Of a stretch of DNA of 64,000 bases, positions 17,715 through 26,023 are shown in pieces. A program made the position numbers and the translations under genes. Source of the stretch: Butyrivibrio sp. AC2005 (GTDB lineage Bacteria > Bacillota > Clostridia > Lachnospirales > Lachnospiraceae); NCBI RefSeq assembly GCF_000424145.1, contig NZ_AUJI01000030.1, positions 20,524 to 84,523 on the forward strand, written 5' to 3'. The notes beneath the pieces are model-generated. The model was given only the letters and a program-made list of their open reading frames with translations. It ran no database searches and had not been told where the DNA came from. Numbering within the stretch: position 1 is the stretch's first letter; every line of letters starts with the position of its first letter.

Positions 17715-18246
17715 AGCTTGTTAGCGATTATGCTTTATATCTTCGCATAATCATCTCCGCACCTCAGTCAATATTTGAAGTTTACTTTGTAGTGACGTAA
17801 TCGATATTTAGAGTATAGACCAATAAATCTGATAAAGACCTTATAGACTTACACTATTTTGCTTGCGGATATTATATTTCCTGCATGAGTTAAGTCTACC
17901 CGAAAACAATTATAAATTTAGACGTAAGCAAAATTTAGGTGGTAGACAAACACTTGAATTTTGCCACCTATTGACGTAAATGTTTGGAGATTGAAAACAC
18001 CTTATTCTAATCATTTTACGTCTATTTACATTGATATTATTTCATTGATCTACTGCTCTAATTTCACAGTAGACCAATATCTGTTTTGTCGCCTACATTG
18101 ACTGAATTCCAATGGCTTGCGGGATTATAACTACTCAATGAATTACGTCTATTCGCGAACAAATCAGCATATAAGCATAACCACCATTTTCAGGTTAAAT
18201 AATTTTTCTCTCAAAAACTTTTCCTGACGTAAAAACCTCTTCCAAT
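17715..18246. repeat. Long non-coding repeat, copy A (~530 bp)
   Basis: This segment matches 19451-19983 almost gap-free (offset 1736-1737 bp from end to end) at roughly 80 % identity by eye. It contains no sustained reading frame. It is built around GACGTAA words in both orientations (17793, 17920, 17973, inverted at 18017 and 18144, 18235) and related TAGAC/GTCTA words. Internal stems include TAGACTTA/TAAGTCTA, AGGTGG/CCACCT and ATTGATCTACTG/CAGTAGACCAAT. The ends TTGTTAGCGA and TCGCGAACAA nearly pair with each other. Confidence 0.8.
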
Positions 18247-18267
18247 AAGTATACCTTTTGGCAGTTA

Positions 18268-18459
18268 TTATTTTTCAACCCCAAGATGTTTTTTAAGTCT
18301 TGGAGCCATAAAATTAAAGAGAAGTATAACTGCAAAAAAGATAATAAAATCAAATAGTTTTTCTTTAATATTAATTGTATGTTCAAAAAATATGGAAAGC
18401 GCTGCATCAAACATTAAAAATGCTACGGACTGTCCAAAACTTTTGAGTATGAGATTCAT
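18268..18459 (-). CDS. Small two-helix membrane protein
   Basis: 63 residues from the ATG at 18459. A GGAGG site 9 nt upstream and ATGA overlap with the stop of the preceding gene indicate translational coupling. The sequence has two hydrophobic stretches (SVAFLMFDAALSIFF and FDFIIFFAVILLFNFMA) and a basic tail (PRLKKHLGVEK). I do not recognise a family. The repeat copy A begins just beyond its stop codon. Confidence 0.6.
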   Translation of the reverse strand: MNLILKSFGQSVAFLMFDAALSIFFEHTINIKEKLFDFIIFFAVILLFNFMAPRLKKHLGVEK

Positions 18460-18773
18460 GTTTTTGTTCCTCCAATATTTTTTACCATCTCCCACAATTC
18501 ATGCTGAATTCTGGACAAAGGCTCATTTAAGGCGCTTCTTTCTTCGAAATCTTCTCTGTAGATAAAAAATTCAGACAAACCGGCTCTTCCGGGATAAAGG
18601 CGTTTATAGCAAGTGACAATGCAATCTTCTTTGTCCTCGTCAGAATAGTCAGCTTCGAGCACATCAATCGCATCCAGTAGTGTTTGATACTGGTACGCAA
18701 TGGACTGATCTCCATATTTCTTTAAGTGTACAGCTAATTCTTTGAATAGTTTTAAAACGTAATCTATATCCAT
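18456..18773 (-). CDS. Conserved hypothetical protein, translationally coupled to a small membrane protein
   Basis: 105 residues from MDIDYVLKLF, chosen because AGAGGA lies 6-7 nt upstream of that ATG while the first ATG (18788) is too close to its AAAGGAA. Helical and acidic (EADYSDEDKED, EDFEERSALNE), soluble, with no motif I can assign. It overlaps the next gene by 4 bp (ATGA), so the two products probably act together. No catalytic residues are recognisable. Confidence 0.6.
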   Translation of the reverse strand: MDIDYVLKLFKELAVHLKKYGDQSIAYQYQTLLDAIDVLEADYSDEDKEDCIVTCYKRLYPGRAGLSEFFIYREDFEERSALNEPLSRIQHELWEMVKNIGGTKT

Positions 18774-18985
18774 TATTTTCCTCTTCATTTCCTTTAAAGC
18801 ATATCGCTGTCTATTATAATCTTTTTGAATCTTTTACAAAAGTCAGATTCCTTTCTTTCTCAGAAAAACGTTTTTCTACAAAATCTTGAAAGGAAGATTT
18901 ATTTAGTATAGATTAAAGACAATTGAAAACAGTCCACGTAGGGGATATCAGCCTGATGTGTGGAAGAAATAGGAGTAAAAAAGAA

Positions 18986-19438
18986 ATGCGAAAAGCACGT
19001 ACAGAAAAGGAAAATGCGATCAGAGAGAAAATGCTTTCTGAGTTGTATGCAAATGAATATAACAAATTCATAGGATTTGAGGTATTGGAGCTTAGTCCTA
19101 CCTACAGCAAGTCAAGGATAAAGTGTGATTCCAGACTACATAACATGTATGGCAGTATTCATGGAGGTGCATTGCTTTCTTTTGTAGATGCCATGGCTGG
19201 TGCTACAGGAAGTATGAGTGGATACTATGTGACTACCGTTTCTGCCAATTTGAATTTTCTGTTGCCTGCTGTAAATACCGAATATATTTACTGTGAGTGC
19301 ATGAAGCTTAAGACAGGTAAGCATATTCTGGTATTTGATATAAGGGTAACTGACGATGAAGGAAATCTTTTGGACAGTGGAGAGTTTTCTTTTTTTGCAA
19401 GTAAAGTTCCGGTGCTTGGAGATAATCTGAAGTTTTAA
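18986..19438 (+). CDS. PaaI-type hotdog-fold thioesterase
   Basis: About 150 residues from the ATG at 18986 (AGGAG 10 nt upstream); the frame is open back to 18923. The hotdog core contains NMYGSIHGGALLSFVDAMAG, the usual HGG-x-8-D helix motif of the 4HBT/PaaI superfamily, then TTVSANLNFLLPA and LLDSGEFSFF. Such enzymes hydrolyse acyl-CoA thioesters in the cytoplasm; the acyl group cannot be predicted. It reads divergently from the two small genes at 18268-18773 and ends 13 bp before repeat copy B. Confidence 0.82.
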   Translation: MRKARTEKENAIREKMLSELYANEYNKFIGFEVLELSPTYSKSRIKCDSRLHNMYGSIHGGALLSFVDAMAGATGSMSGYYVTTVSANLNFLLPAVNTEYIYCECMKLKTGKHILVFDIRVTDDEGNLLDSGEFSFFASKVPVLGDNLKF

Positions 19439-19450
19439 AAGGAAATTCTT

Positions 19451-19983
19451 AGCTTGTTCGCGACTATATTTTATATCTTCGTATAAATAATCCTCGCGCC
19501 TTAGTCAATACTTGATGTTTACTGCATTGTGACGTAACCGTTATTTAGGTGATAGACCAAGAAATCTGATAAAGACCTTATAGATTGACACTGTTTCGCT
19601 TGTGGGAATTATATTTCCTGCATGAGTTAAGTCTACCCGCGAACAATTTTTAATATAGACTTAATCAATATTTGGACGGTACATCTGCATTTGAATTTTG
19701 CTACCTATTGACGTAAATATTTGGGGATAGAAAATTCTTTATTCTGAGCAATTTACGTCTATTCACACTGATATTATCTCATTGGTCTACTGCTCTAATT
19801 TCACAGTAGACCAATATTTGTTTTGTCGCTTCCATTGACTGAATTCTCCCAGCTTGAGAGAACATACTTCCTCAACAAATTACGTCTATTCGCGAACAAA
19901 TCCGCATATATGCATAACCACTATTTTCAGGTTAAACCAATTTTTTCTCAAACACTTTTTCTGACGTAATCCCCCTCCAAAAG
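19451..19983. repeat. Long non-coding repeat, copy B (~530 bp)
   Basis: This is the direct-repeat partner of 17715-18246. GACGTAA occurs at 19531, 19689 and 19973 and inverted at 19753 and 19880. A 12-bp perfect hairpin, ATTGGTCTACTG/CAGTAGACCAAT, lies around 19781-19815. The 5' word TTGTTCGCGA (19454-19463) is exactly complementary to TCGCGAACAA (about 19890-19899), giving a long-range closing stem over 430 bp. No open frame of note is found. Confidence 0.8.
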
Positions 19984-20176
19984 GTATGGCTTCTTCCATG
20001 CATTTCCGCTTTTACTTGCAACTTATAATTTTTCATATTCGATTTTCTTAAATTTTCATATCTTTCTAAAACGCTTATTAAATCTGCCCATCTTCGATGT
20101 AATTATAATTTCTAATGAATTATAATTTGTCTTGGTAACTTTTTTACTTTCTGAGCATTAGAATGGAGAAAATCGC

Positions 20177-20548
20177 ATGAAAATTACAACCTTTAATACA
20201 TCGATAATTACCAAGGAAGCTGAACCTGTCATCAAGCTTTTCGAGGAGCTTGGATTTGAGCAGACTCACAATAAAGCAGAAGATACGGATGTTGAGTTTT
20301 CCGCCCACAGAATGAAAGATAAAAACGGATTTCATATCGACATAGTTGAAGTTCCTGTGATTCCTCAGACCTATACAGCCATCAGAATAAATGTGGACAA
20401 TTATGAAGAAGCTTATGAATTCTTCATGTCCAGGGGATTCAGAGAGGCAAAAGGATTTGCTCCAAGCACTACTACATCCAGCAAATACGCATACCTTGTT
20501 TCTCCATCCGGATTCATAATTGATGTTTGTGAGCATGTGAAAAAGTAA
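20177..20548 (+). CDS. VOC family protein (paralogue of 1788-2177)
   Basis: 123 residues, a single vicinal-oxygen-chelate module: MKITTFNTSIITKEAEPV, LFEELGFEQTH, central MKDKNGFHIDIVEV and C-terminal SPSGFIIDVCEH. It is the same architecture as the VOC protein at the left end. A GGAGAAAATCGC-ATG start is used. Its last codons overlap, on the other strand, the artificial 3' end of a truncated ABC ATPase gene, so the DNA just past its stop is a rearrangement junction. Substrate unknown. Confidence 0.85.
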   Translation: MKITTFNTSIITKEAEPVIKLFEELGFEQTHNKAEDTDVEFSAHRMKDKNGFHIDIVEVPVIPQTYTAIRINVDNYEEAYEFFMSRGFREAKGFAPSTTTSSKYAYLVSPSGFIIDVCEHVKK

Positions 20549-21191
20549 GTAAACCGGGACTGCCCAGTGCAAAGAGCTTTCCACCCACGATAAACGCTAC
20601 CCTGCCGCATAGTTCAGTAGCATCCTGCATATTATGAGTTGTCAAAAGAATGGTTTTACCCCTTCTCTTTTCCTCAAGAATCAGGTCCTTCATCATACGG
20701 CTGTTTGTTGGATCAAGACCGCTTGTGGGCTCATCCAGGAAAAGAAGCTGCGGATCATGTACAAGAGCTTTGACAAAGTTCAGCCTGCTCTTCATACCCT
20801 TTGAAAAATCCGAGACTCTCTTATCCCCATCATTCTCAAGCCCCACCGCCAAAAGCAGGTCGTCAATGCTGCGCCCCTTTATGCCATATAAAGACGAGAA
20901 AAATTCAAGGTTCTCCCTGGCAGAAAGCTTTTCGTACATGGTTGAAAACTCAAAGTCAACACCTATGGTTCGGTAAAAATCGGAGCCGCATCTTTTGCAC
21001 TCGACGCCTCCAACCTTAGCCACCCCTTTATAATTAGGAAGCATTCCCAAAAGTATCTTTTGAAGCGTACTTTTTCCCGCACCGGAAGGCCCAAGAAATC
21101 CGAAGATTTCTCCCTCCATCACCTCAAAATTCATGTCCACTATAAATGGCTTTTGGGTATAGCTAAACGTAAGATCCTTAACTTCTATCAT
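20514..21191 (-). pseudogene. ABC transporter ATP-binding protein, C-terminally truncated
   Basis: 225 residues from the ATG at 21191 (AAGGAGG site). Walker A GPSGAGKST, signature SKGMKSRLNF, Walker B LLFLDEPTSGLD and switch His in LLTTHN are all intact. The usual continuation after FIVGGKLFALGSP (60-80 more residues in drug-export-type ATPases of this kind) is replaced by a short unrelated tail, TFSHAHKHQL, that is antisense to the VOC gene. The partner permease is also absent. The core could still bind ATP, but a working transporter is unlikely. A TetR-type operator precedes it. Confidence 0.75.
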
Positions 21192-21248
21192 TATTTTCCT
21201 CCTTAATGCAGGCATTTATGAAATAAAGCATTTCGTCTGTTATATCTA

Positions 21249-21276
21249 TTTGACTACATATGAATATATAGTCAAA
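21249..21276. promoter_or_regulatory. TetR operator upstream of the ABC ATPase gene
   Basis: TTTGACTA-N12-TAGTCAAA, a 28-bp palindrome whose centre ATATGAATAT is also symmetric. The same site with the same spacing occurs at 22004-22030 in front of the TetR gene, so both genes are probably controlled by that repressor. Confidence 0.75.
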
Positions 21277-21393
21277 TAAAGTCCTAATCAAAGTCCGGCT
21301 CAAAACCGGACTCTAATATTCATATTAAAAATGCACCTGAGCTGCCATCCGAGCAAGCTTTATTTCAACATTTTTCTCGCATCATCTTCTGCC

Positions 21394-21987
21394 TTACTTC
21401 ATCATCTGCTTCACAATTCCGTAAATCAGGAGCCTTAGCGCTTCATCATAGTTCTCTTCCCCAATCTCAGCCTTGTGAAGCGTTGCAAAGTACACTGCAT
21501 GAAAAGCCGCACTGACAACCTTAACGTTCAGATTCTTTTTTATAGGAAACATGGACAGCATCTGTTCTATAGTATCAGTGTCATCCTGAAAATGTGCTTC
21601 CACTACTTCCCGAGGGAGCTTCCGCACCAGAAGCTCAACTTCATCAGTATCAAGAAGCTTTAGGATTGGCATCTCATCTGTCTTTTTAAAAAACTCAAAG
21701 ATCAGATCCGTCAAAGTATCCGCCGACAAATCCCTTACAGCCACCTTCGAAAGAGCATCAGCCAGTTCGTTATTGATGGCCTCATGCTGATCCTGGATAA
21801 CCTCAAAAAGAAGCAGCTCTTTTGACTTATAAAAAAGATAAAAGGTACCCTTGGGAATTCCAACACGTTTTACCAGTTCATCAACCGTTGTGCGCCTGAC
21901 ACCGTACTGGGCAAGGCACTTTGCAGCCTCTTCCTTAAGCCTCTGAATTATATATTCTCTTTCCTGATCCGAATATGACTTTGGCAA
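21394..21987 (-). CDS. TetR family transcriptional regulator
   Basis: 197 residues. The N-terminal helix-turn-helix is RRTTVDELVKRVGIPKGTFYLFYKSKE, matching the TetR_N consensus (GTFY-F--K). The C-terminal ligand domain is helical, with no recognised inducer pocket. The start codon is TTG (21987), 17-30 nt after the operator at 22004-22030, implying autoregulation. The divergently spaced second operator lies before the ABC ATPase gene. Such regulators usually repress drug efflux. Confidence 0.9.
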   Translation of the reverse strand: MPKSYSDQEREYIIQRLKEEAAKCLAQYGVRRTTVDELVKRVGIPKGTFYLFYKSKELLLFEVIQDQHEAINNELADALSKVAVRDLSADTLTDLIFEFFKKTDEMPILKLLDTDEVELLVRKLPREVVEAHFQDDTDTIEQMLSMFPIKKNLNVKVVSAAFHAVYFATLHKAEIGEENYDEALRLLIYGIVKQMMK

Positions 21988-22003
21988 ATCTCTTTACATC
22001 CTT

Positions 22004-22030
22004 TTTGACTAATTATGAATTTATAGTCAG
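22004..22030. promoter_or_regulatory. TetR operator upstream of the tetR-type gene
   Basis: TTTGACTA-N12-TAGTCAG, sharing arms, spacing and central TATGAAT with the palindrome at 21249-21276. It overlaps the region just upstream of the regulator start codon. Confidence 0.72.
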
Positions 22031-22060
22031 TATAATTCTTCCTCATCAAATTGTCAAACA

Positions 22061-22564
22061 TCATGCAACTTCTTTAGCTGTGTTTATTGTCTTTTTGGAA
22101 AAAGTCCTTACAAAAAATCCAAACACATTTCGGACAAGTGGTCCTGCGAAGAATATCTGCCAGCAAAGAGCCATCGGAAAATTCATAGCAGTTGTCTGCA
22201 GCCATACTGCGACGAATTCAGCCCCGGCATCCTTGAAAAGAATTGTAGCAACGAGGCTCATAAGAGGGCACATAAGGCACACGCTCATTGCTGATATACC
22301 AAGAATCATCATGATCATTGGATCCTTGCCGGGAGTAACGAATCTGAATGCAAGCTTCTGAGCAAGTTTTCCTACAAATAGAAGCTCGATTAATACTGCA
22401 ATCGGCCACATAATGAGCATTTCTTTGAATGCAGCAATAAATATGAAATTCTGCATACCGCCTACGTTAAGTGAAATATTGTAGCAGATCATTGCATAGA
22501 CCATGACAAATGCCATGAAAATAGTGAAAATTACATCCTGAAACTTGTTCTGTGGTAACATACC
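22061..22564 (-). CDS. DUF2798-like four-helix membrane protein
   Basis: About 167 residues from the ATG at 22564 (AAAGGAG 9 nt upstream). Two repeats of a two-helix unit are visible: FQDVIFTIFMAFVMVYAM plus FKEMLIMWPIAVLIEL, and PMIMMILGISAMSVCLM plus NFPMALCWQIFFAGP. This is the tandem DUF2798 pattern, an integral membrane family of unknown role. It lies 73 bp upstream of the tetR-type gene on the same strand, with an operator in the gap. Confidence 0.75.
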   Translation of the reverse strand, partial: GMLPQNKFQDVIFTIFMAFVMVYAMICYNISLNVGGMQNFIFIAAFKEMLIMWPIAVLIELLFVGKLAQKLAFRFVTPGKDPMIMMILGISAMSVCLMCPLMSLVATILFKDAGAEFVAVWLQTTAMNFPMALCWQIFFAGPLVRNVFGFFVRTFSKKTINTAKEVA

Positions 22565-22807
22565 CGGGGTTCTCCTTTCATTGACCAGGGGAAGACCTAG
22601 GGCGTGTTGTTCGTTTTGCACCATATAGTGCTCACGTTTCCAATATTACCAACTCTACATCTTCTTATTTTAATTCTTGCGACAAGGTCAGATTATATCA
22701 GAAAAAAATCTTTCGTGTAATACCCATTTTTAATTCTATGTTGTAATTTCAAGTGATATAATGCTTTTTGGTGTGCTCACCAATCAAAAGGACAGGGGAC
22801 AAAGTTC

Positions 22808-23449
22808 ATGTCGATATCACTTTTAGCAATTTTTGACTTTATAGGCACAGTTGCCTTTGCAATATCCGGTGCCATCACCGGAATCCATAAGAAAATGGAC
22901 ATATTTGGAGTAAACATTCTCGCTATAATCACTGCCTGCGGTGGAGGTCTTACCAGAGACATTGTGATGGGAAACTTCCCACCACAGATGTTCATTGATC
23001 CATTTTATGTTGTAGTCGCAGCAATCATAGCAAATATCGTATTCTTTTTAATGTATTATCGTAAAGGAGTGCCGGTTAAATTCTCAGGCATATATGACAA
23101 AGGCCTGTTTATATCGGACACGCTTGGACTCGCCGCATTCATGGTAGACGGGGTAATGATAGGAGCCAATTTTGGCTATGAAGATGACCTGTTCCTTCTG
23201 GTATTCCTCGGATTTATCACAGGTGTCGGCGGCGGAGTGTTACGCGATGTCCTGTCAAACCAGATGCCTGCCATCTTTGTAAAGCATGTTTACGCTCTTC
23301 CCGTTATAGTTGGCGGAATCGTCATGGTCATAATGCATGATCTGATGCACACCTGGAGTGCTGCCATGGTAATCAGCTTCGCTCTTGTTATTCTGCTCAG
23401 ATTTATGGCGAGACATTTCCTTTGGAATCTTCCTAAAGTAGAGCTCTGA
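22808..23449 (+). CDS. Trimeric intracellular cation (TRIC/UPF0126) channel family protein
   Basis: 213 residues with seven predicted membrane spans arranged as two repeats. Each repeat carries the glycine-rich signature: ITACGGGLTRDIVMG near residue 40 and ITGVGGGVLRDVLSN near residue 138. These are the hallmark of bacterial UPF0126/TRIC channels (YadS/YicG type), which conduct small monovalent ions or possibly glycine. Complete length. Monocistronic, converging on a nitroreductase remnant. Confidence 0.92.
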   Translation: MSISLLAIFDFIGTVAFAISGAITGIHKKMDIFGVNILAIITACGGGLTRDIVMGNFPPQMFIDPFYVVVAAIIANIVFFLMYYRKGVPVKFSGIYDKGLFISDTLGLAAFMVDGVMIGANFGYEDDLFLLVFLGFITGVGGGVLRDVLSNQMPAIFVKHVYALPVIVGGIVMVIMHDLMHTWSAAMVISFALVILLRFMARHFLWNLPKVEL

Positions 23450-23457
23450 ATTGTATT

Positions 23458-23598
23458 TCCTCCGCTCATTTGTCTTCTTTCCCAAATGGTTCCGCCAATC
23501 CATACAGTGCCCAGACCAAGTTCATGAGCTCTCATAAGTAGTTTCTCAAAACTATATCCATATGCCTCATCTGCATGCACTTCTTCTGGTCTTTGCTA
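23458..23598 (-). pseudogene. Nitroreductase remnant
   Basis: A minus-strand fragment encoding RPEEVHADEAYGYSFEKL then MRAHELGLGTVWIGGTIWER. The FEKLL-A-ELGLGTVWIGGT stretch is characteristic of the C-terminal half of Lachnospiraceae nitroreductases (compare the intact gene at 26024). An in-frame TAG lies just upstream and homology stops after about 45 residues. It is a dead piece of a ~220-residue gene. Confidence 0.6.
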
Positions 23599-23638
23599 AA
23601 TCTAAAAAACATTTCATTCTCTATTACCTCGAATGTCC

Positions 23639-24757
23639 TTAAACTGCATTTTTCAGTAGTGCCTCTACTTCCTGCCTCTTTTCATACAACACGCATCCGC
23701 CTTCATGATCATCCAAGAGCACGCCTTCCTTTTGGAGCGCCTTGAACAGCCTCGAATTAATGGCATCTCTGAGAGAAGTCTTTTTTACATTTATATCCGA
23801 ATATGGTGAAAACGGGCATGGTTCCGCTCCTCCATGTGAGTTGATGTGAAAAAATCCGCGTCCTGCAGCAATACATCCACCTGAGTTTTTCTCATCTCCG
23901 GGGAAAGAAACAAAAACCATTTCAGGATGCTCAGTCCTAAGCCTTGCGATCTCTTTTTTCAGATATTCCCTTTCTTCCTCTCCGGGTGCCAGATACTCTG
24001 CATCCTCAGTTACCGGTACAAACTCAACGAATATCACTGCCTTACATCCTTTATCAGACAGCATACTTATGAAGTCTTCAGAAGAAACATCCTTTAGATT
24101 CTGCGTCGTTACCGTAACTGAAGCACCGTAGATGAGTCCTCTCCTGTTTAGTTCATCCATATTTGAGACGAGTTTATCATATACACCCTCGCCCCTTCTT
24201 GAATCAGTGGCTTCTTTCCCACCCTCAATACTCATGATGGGCACAAGATTTCTGTTCTTATCAAACAAATCAAAGTACTTGTCAGCCATATATGTTCCGT
24301 TAGTAAATATCGGGAATAGGATATTCTGCTTTTTACCCGCAGCTTCTATTACACCTTTTCTAAGGAGCGGTTCTCCACCAGCAAGAAGTATGAAGCTTAC
24401 TCCCAGATCGTCCGCCTCATCGAAAATCTTAAGCCATTCGTCATCAGTCAGCTGCTCTACCGGCTCTGTGTCCTCTGTTGCGTTATTGCATCTTGAATAG
24501 CATCCACTGCAGTGAAGATTACAGCTGCTTGTAATGCTGGCAATAAGGAAAGGCGGAATATGTTCGCCTTCTGCTTCCAGCTCAGCTCTTTTCTTTGATG
24601 CGCTTTTTGACGCCAATGCAAATTTCGCCATGTACGCGCTTTCTCTTGGATTTCTTAAGGTAGCCCTTATGGCATCAGAAACCACTCTCTCAACTCCATG
24701 TGTCATGTATTCCTGTATATCAAACTCTTTTTCCATAAACCTTTTACCTTTCATCAA
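23639..24757 (-). CDS. Radical SAM protein with SPASM-like C-terminus
   Basis: 372 residues. The radical SAM cluster motif is SCNLHCSGC (CxxxCxxC) near residue 80, followed by the GGEP motif (LAGGEPLLRKG). Later cysteines in NSGGCIAAGRGFF, EPCPFSPYSD and HEGGCVLYEK suggest an auxiliary Fe-S cluster as in SPASM/twitch proteins. Such enzymes start radical chemistry on peptides or cofactors, and no precursor peptide gene is adjacent. The start could be the first Met or MEKEFDIQEYM seven residues in. It stands alone, with dispersed repeat copy 1 upstream. Confidence 0.85.
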   Translation of the reverse strand: MMKGKRFMEKEFDIQEYMTHGVERVVSDAIRATLRNPRESAYMAKFALASKSASKKRAELEAEGEHIPPFLIASITSSCNLHCSGCYSRCNNATEDTEPVEQLTDDEWLKIFDEADDLGVSFILLAGGEPLLRKGVIEAAGKKQNILFPIFTNGTYMADKYFDLFDKNRNLVPIMSIEGGKEATDSRRGEGVYDKLVSNMDELNRRGLIYGASVTVTTQNLKDVSSEDFISMLSDKGCKAVIFVEFVPVTEDAEYLAPGEEEREYLKKEIARLRTEHPEMVFVSFPGDEKNSGGCIAAGRGFFHINSHGGAEPCPFSPYSDINVKKTSLRDAINSRLFKALQKEGVLLDDHEGGCVLYEKRQEVEALLKNAV

Positions 24758-24904
24758 ATTACTGCAAGGGTATGCTCAATGAAAAGATTATAACACATTT
24801 TGTATTTTATGCAATATAATTGGTCTCAATATCTTATTTTATATTTCGGCTCTTGTTATTTCAATAAGTCAAAAATCAAGCTGAAGAACTATCTCTTCAT
24901 CATT

Positions 24905-25197
24905 CTTTTACAACAAGAATTCTAACGCAATTTTATGTAATGCTTTTTGCAGCAGGCTATTTTAAACCACCATCTCCTGCTGCTATTTCATTTTGTCGCA
25001 TTTGAAGCAGTCGCTTTTTATATCTAGTGTCTACCGCTATCTCTGTTCGTCTAATATGCAGCAGACGTTTTACCCCATATTACTCTGCCGCATATTATCT
25101 CTTTCTTATTTGCGTTAGAAAATATATTCTAAAATCAACTGCTGCAATCACCTATTTTCATATTTGTAGAAGACATTACAACCAAATTCCAACTGCC
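24905..25197. repeat. Dispersed ~290-bp element, copy 1
   Basis: It is nearly identical to 43501-43796 and clearly related to 50582-50868. It is non-coding. GCAGCAGG pairs with CCTGCTGC (24949-24985), AATATGCAGCAGA with TCTGCCGCATATT (about 25052-25096), and TTAGAA with TTCTAA further on. GCAGCAG/CTGCTGC words recur on both strands through the element. It lies between the starts of the radical SAM gene and the end of an XRE gene. Confidence 0.82.
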
Positions 25198-25203
25198 TCC
25201 TTC

Positions 25204-25878
25204 CTATCCAAACAGCATATCCGCTGCTTTTTCCAGATCTCTGCGTTCCTGTGAATCATCATATCCGCTTTCCCTGTCATCGATGCCCTTTACCGGATCA
25301 ATAGAGAACAGACCATCCCGGTTGCAGTAAAAGAAGATTCTTCTGACTCCCCTGATTTTAAATCTTGCTTCAGCGTTCCCTTCCGGGTAGAGCTTCACCA
25401 TCTGCATATCATCGGATGACGACGCCGCCACAAACGAAATGTAATGCTCCTTCGTCATGCTGTGATCAATCCGCACATAATACTCATCCTCCACACGCTC
25501 GATAAAAGCCATGTGCTGTTCATCTGAAGGTTCTGCCTCTAAAGGTATAAGCTGGATGCCGTGACAATGGATCGCTGCTTCGCCCATGCTGTGTATCACA
25601 TTCCCGCAGACCGGGCAGACATAAAACTTTGACCGCAGCATATTTGCGGATACATTCGCATTATGAATAGTATTGCCTGATATCAGCTCCGTCACTGAAA
25701 TGCTGAACGCCTCCGCAATAGGCTCCAAAAGAGTAATGTCCGGAAAGCCTTTGGCAGTTTCCCATTTTGACACACTTTTATCACTCACTCCCAGCTTTTC
25801 CGCCAGCTCGCTCTGTGTCATTTTGTTCTTTTCCCGCAGTTCCTTAATAACTGCGCCTGTAACATATTGGTTCATATT
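25204..25878 (-). CDS. XRE regulator fused to a desulfoferrodoxin/superoxide-reductase-like domain
   Basis: About 224 residues from MNQYVTGAV (GGAGGTG upstream; the frame is open to 25914). Residues 1-65 are a Cro/C1 helix-turn-helix (KMTQSELAEKLGVSDKSVSKWE). A CPVCGNV Cys pair follows. Then comes a stretch like superoxide reductase: DEQHMAFIERVEDEYYV, DHSMTKEHYISFVA and FYCNRDGLF. Comparing with SOR, the three iron-binding histidines of the first two segments and the Cys ligand are present. The last ligand (CNxHG) is Asp here. It may sense redox state or oxygen rather than reduce superoxide. This HTH-SOR fusion recurs in Firmicutes. Confidence 0.78.
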   Translation of the reverse strand, partial: NMNQYVTGAVIKELREKNKMTQSELAEKLGVSDKSVSKWETAKGFPDITLLEPIAEAFSISVTELISGNTIHNANVSANMLRSKFYVCPVCGNVIHSMGEAAIHCHGIQLIPLEAEPSDEQHMAFIERVEDEYYVRIDHSMTKEHYISFVAASSSDDMQMVKLYPEGNAEARFKIRGVRRIFFYCNRDGLFSIDPVKGIDDRESGYDDSQERRDLEKAADMLFG

Positions 25879-26023
25879 CGTTCTCACCTCCATGCACAGA
25901 TTGTATATCAACACGAAAAAATAGGGTACCTACGGAAAGTAGAGTCGGACGGATTATCTAATTATTCTCATCAGCAATATTTCCGCCTTCAAGGATTGCT
26001 TCTGCTCATATTTCTTCTATTTT

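Noticed and set aside
17715..19983. The 530-bp repeats as long terminal repeats of a transposon
   Set aside because: No transposase or integrase between them, no terminal inverted repeats or target duplication seen, and the genes between are ordinary.
24905..25197. ORFs of 60-75 codons inside the dispersed elements
   Set aside because: The frames are not conserved among the three copies, while the hairpin sequences are.
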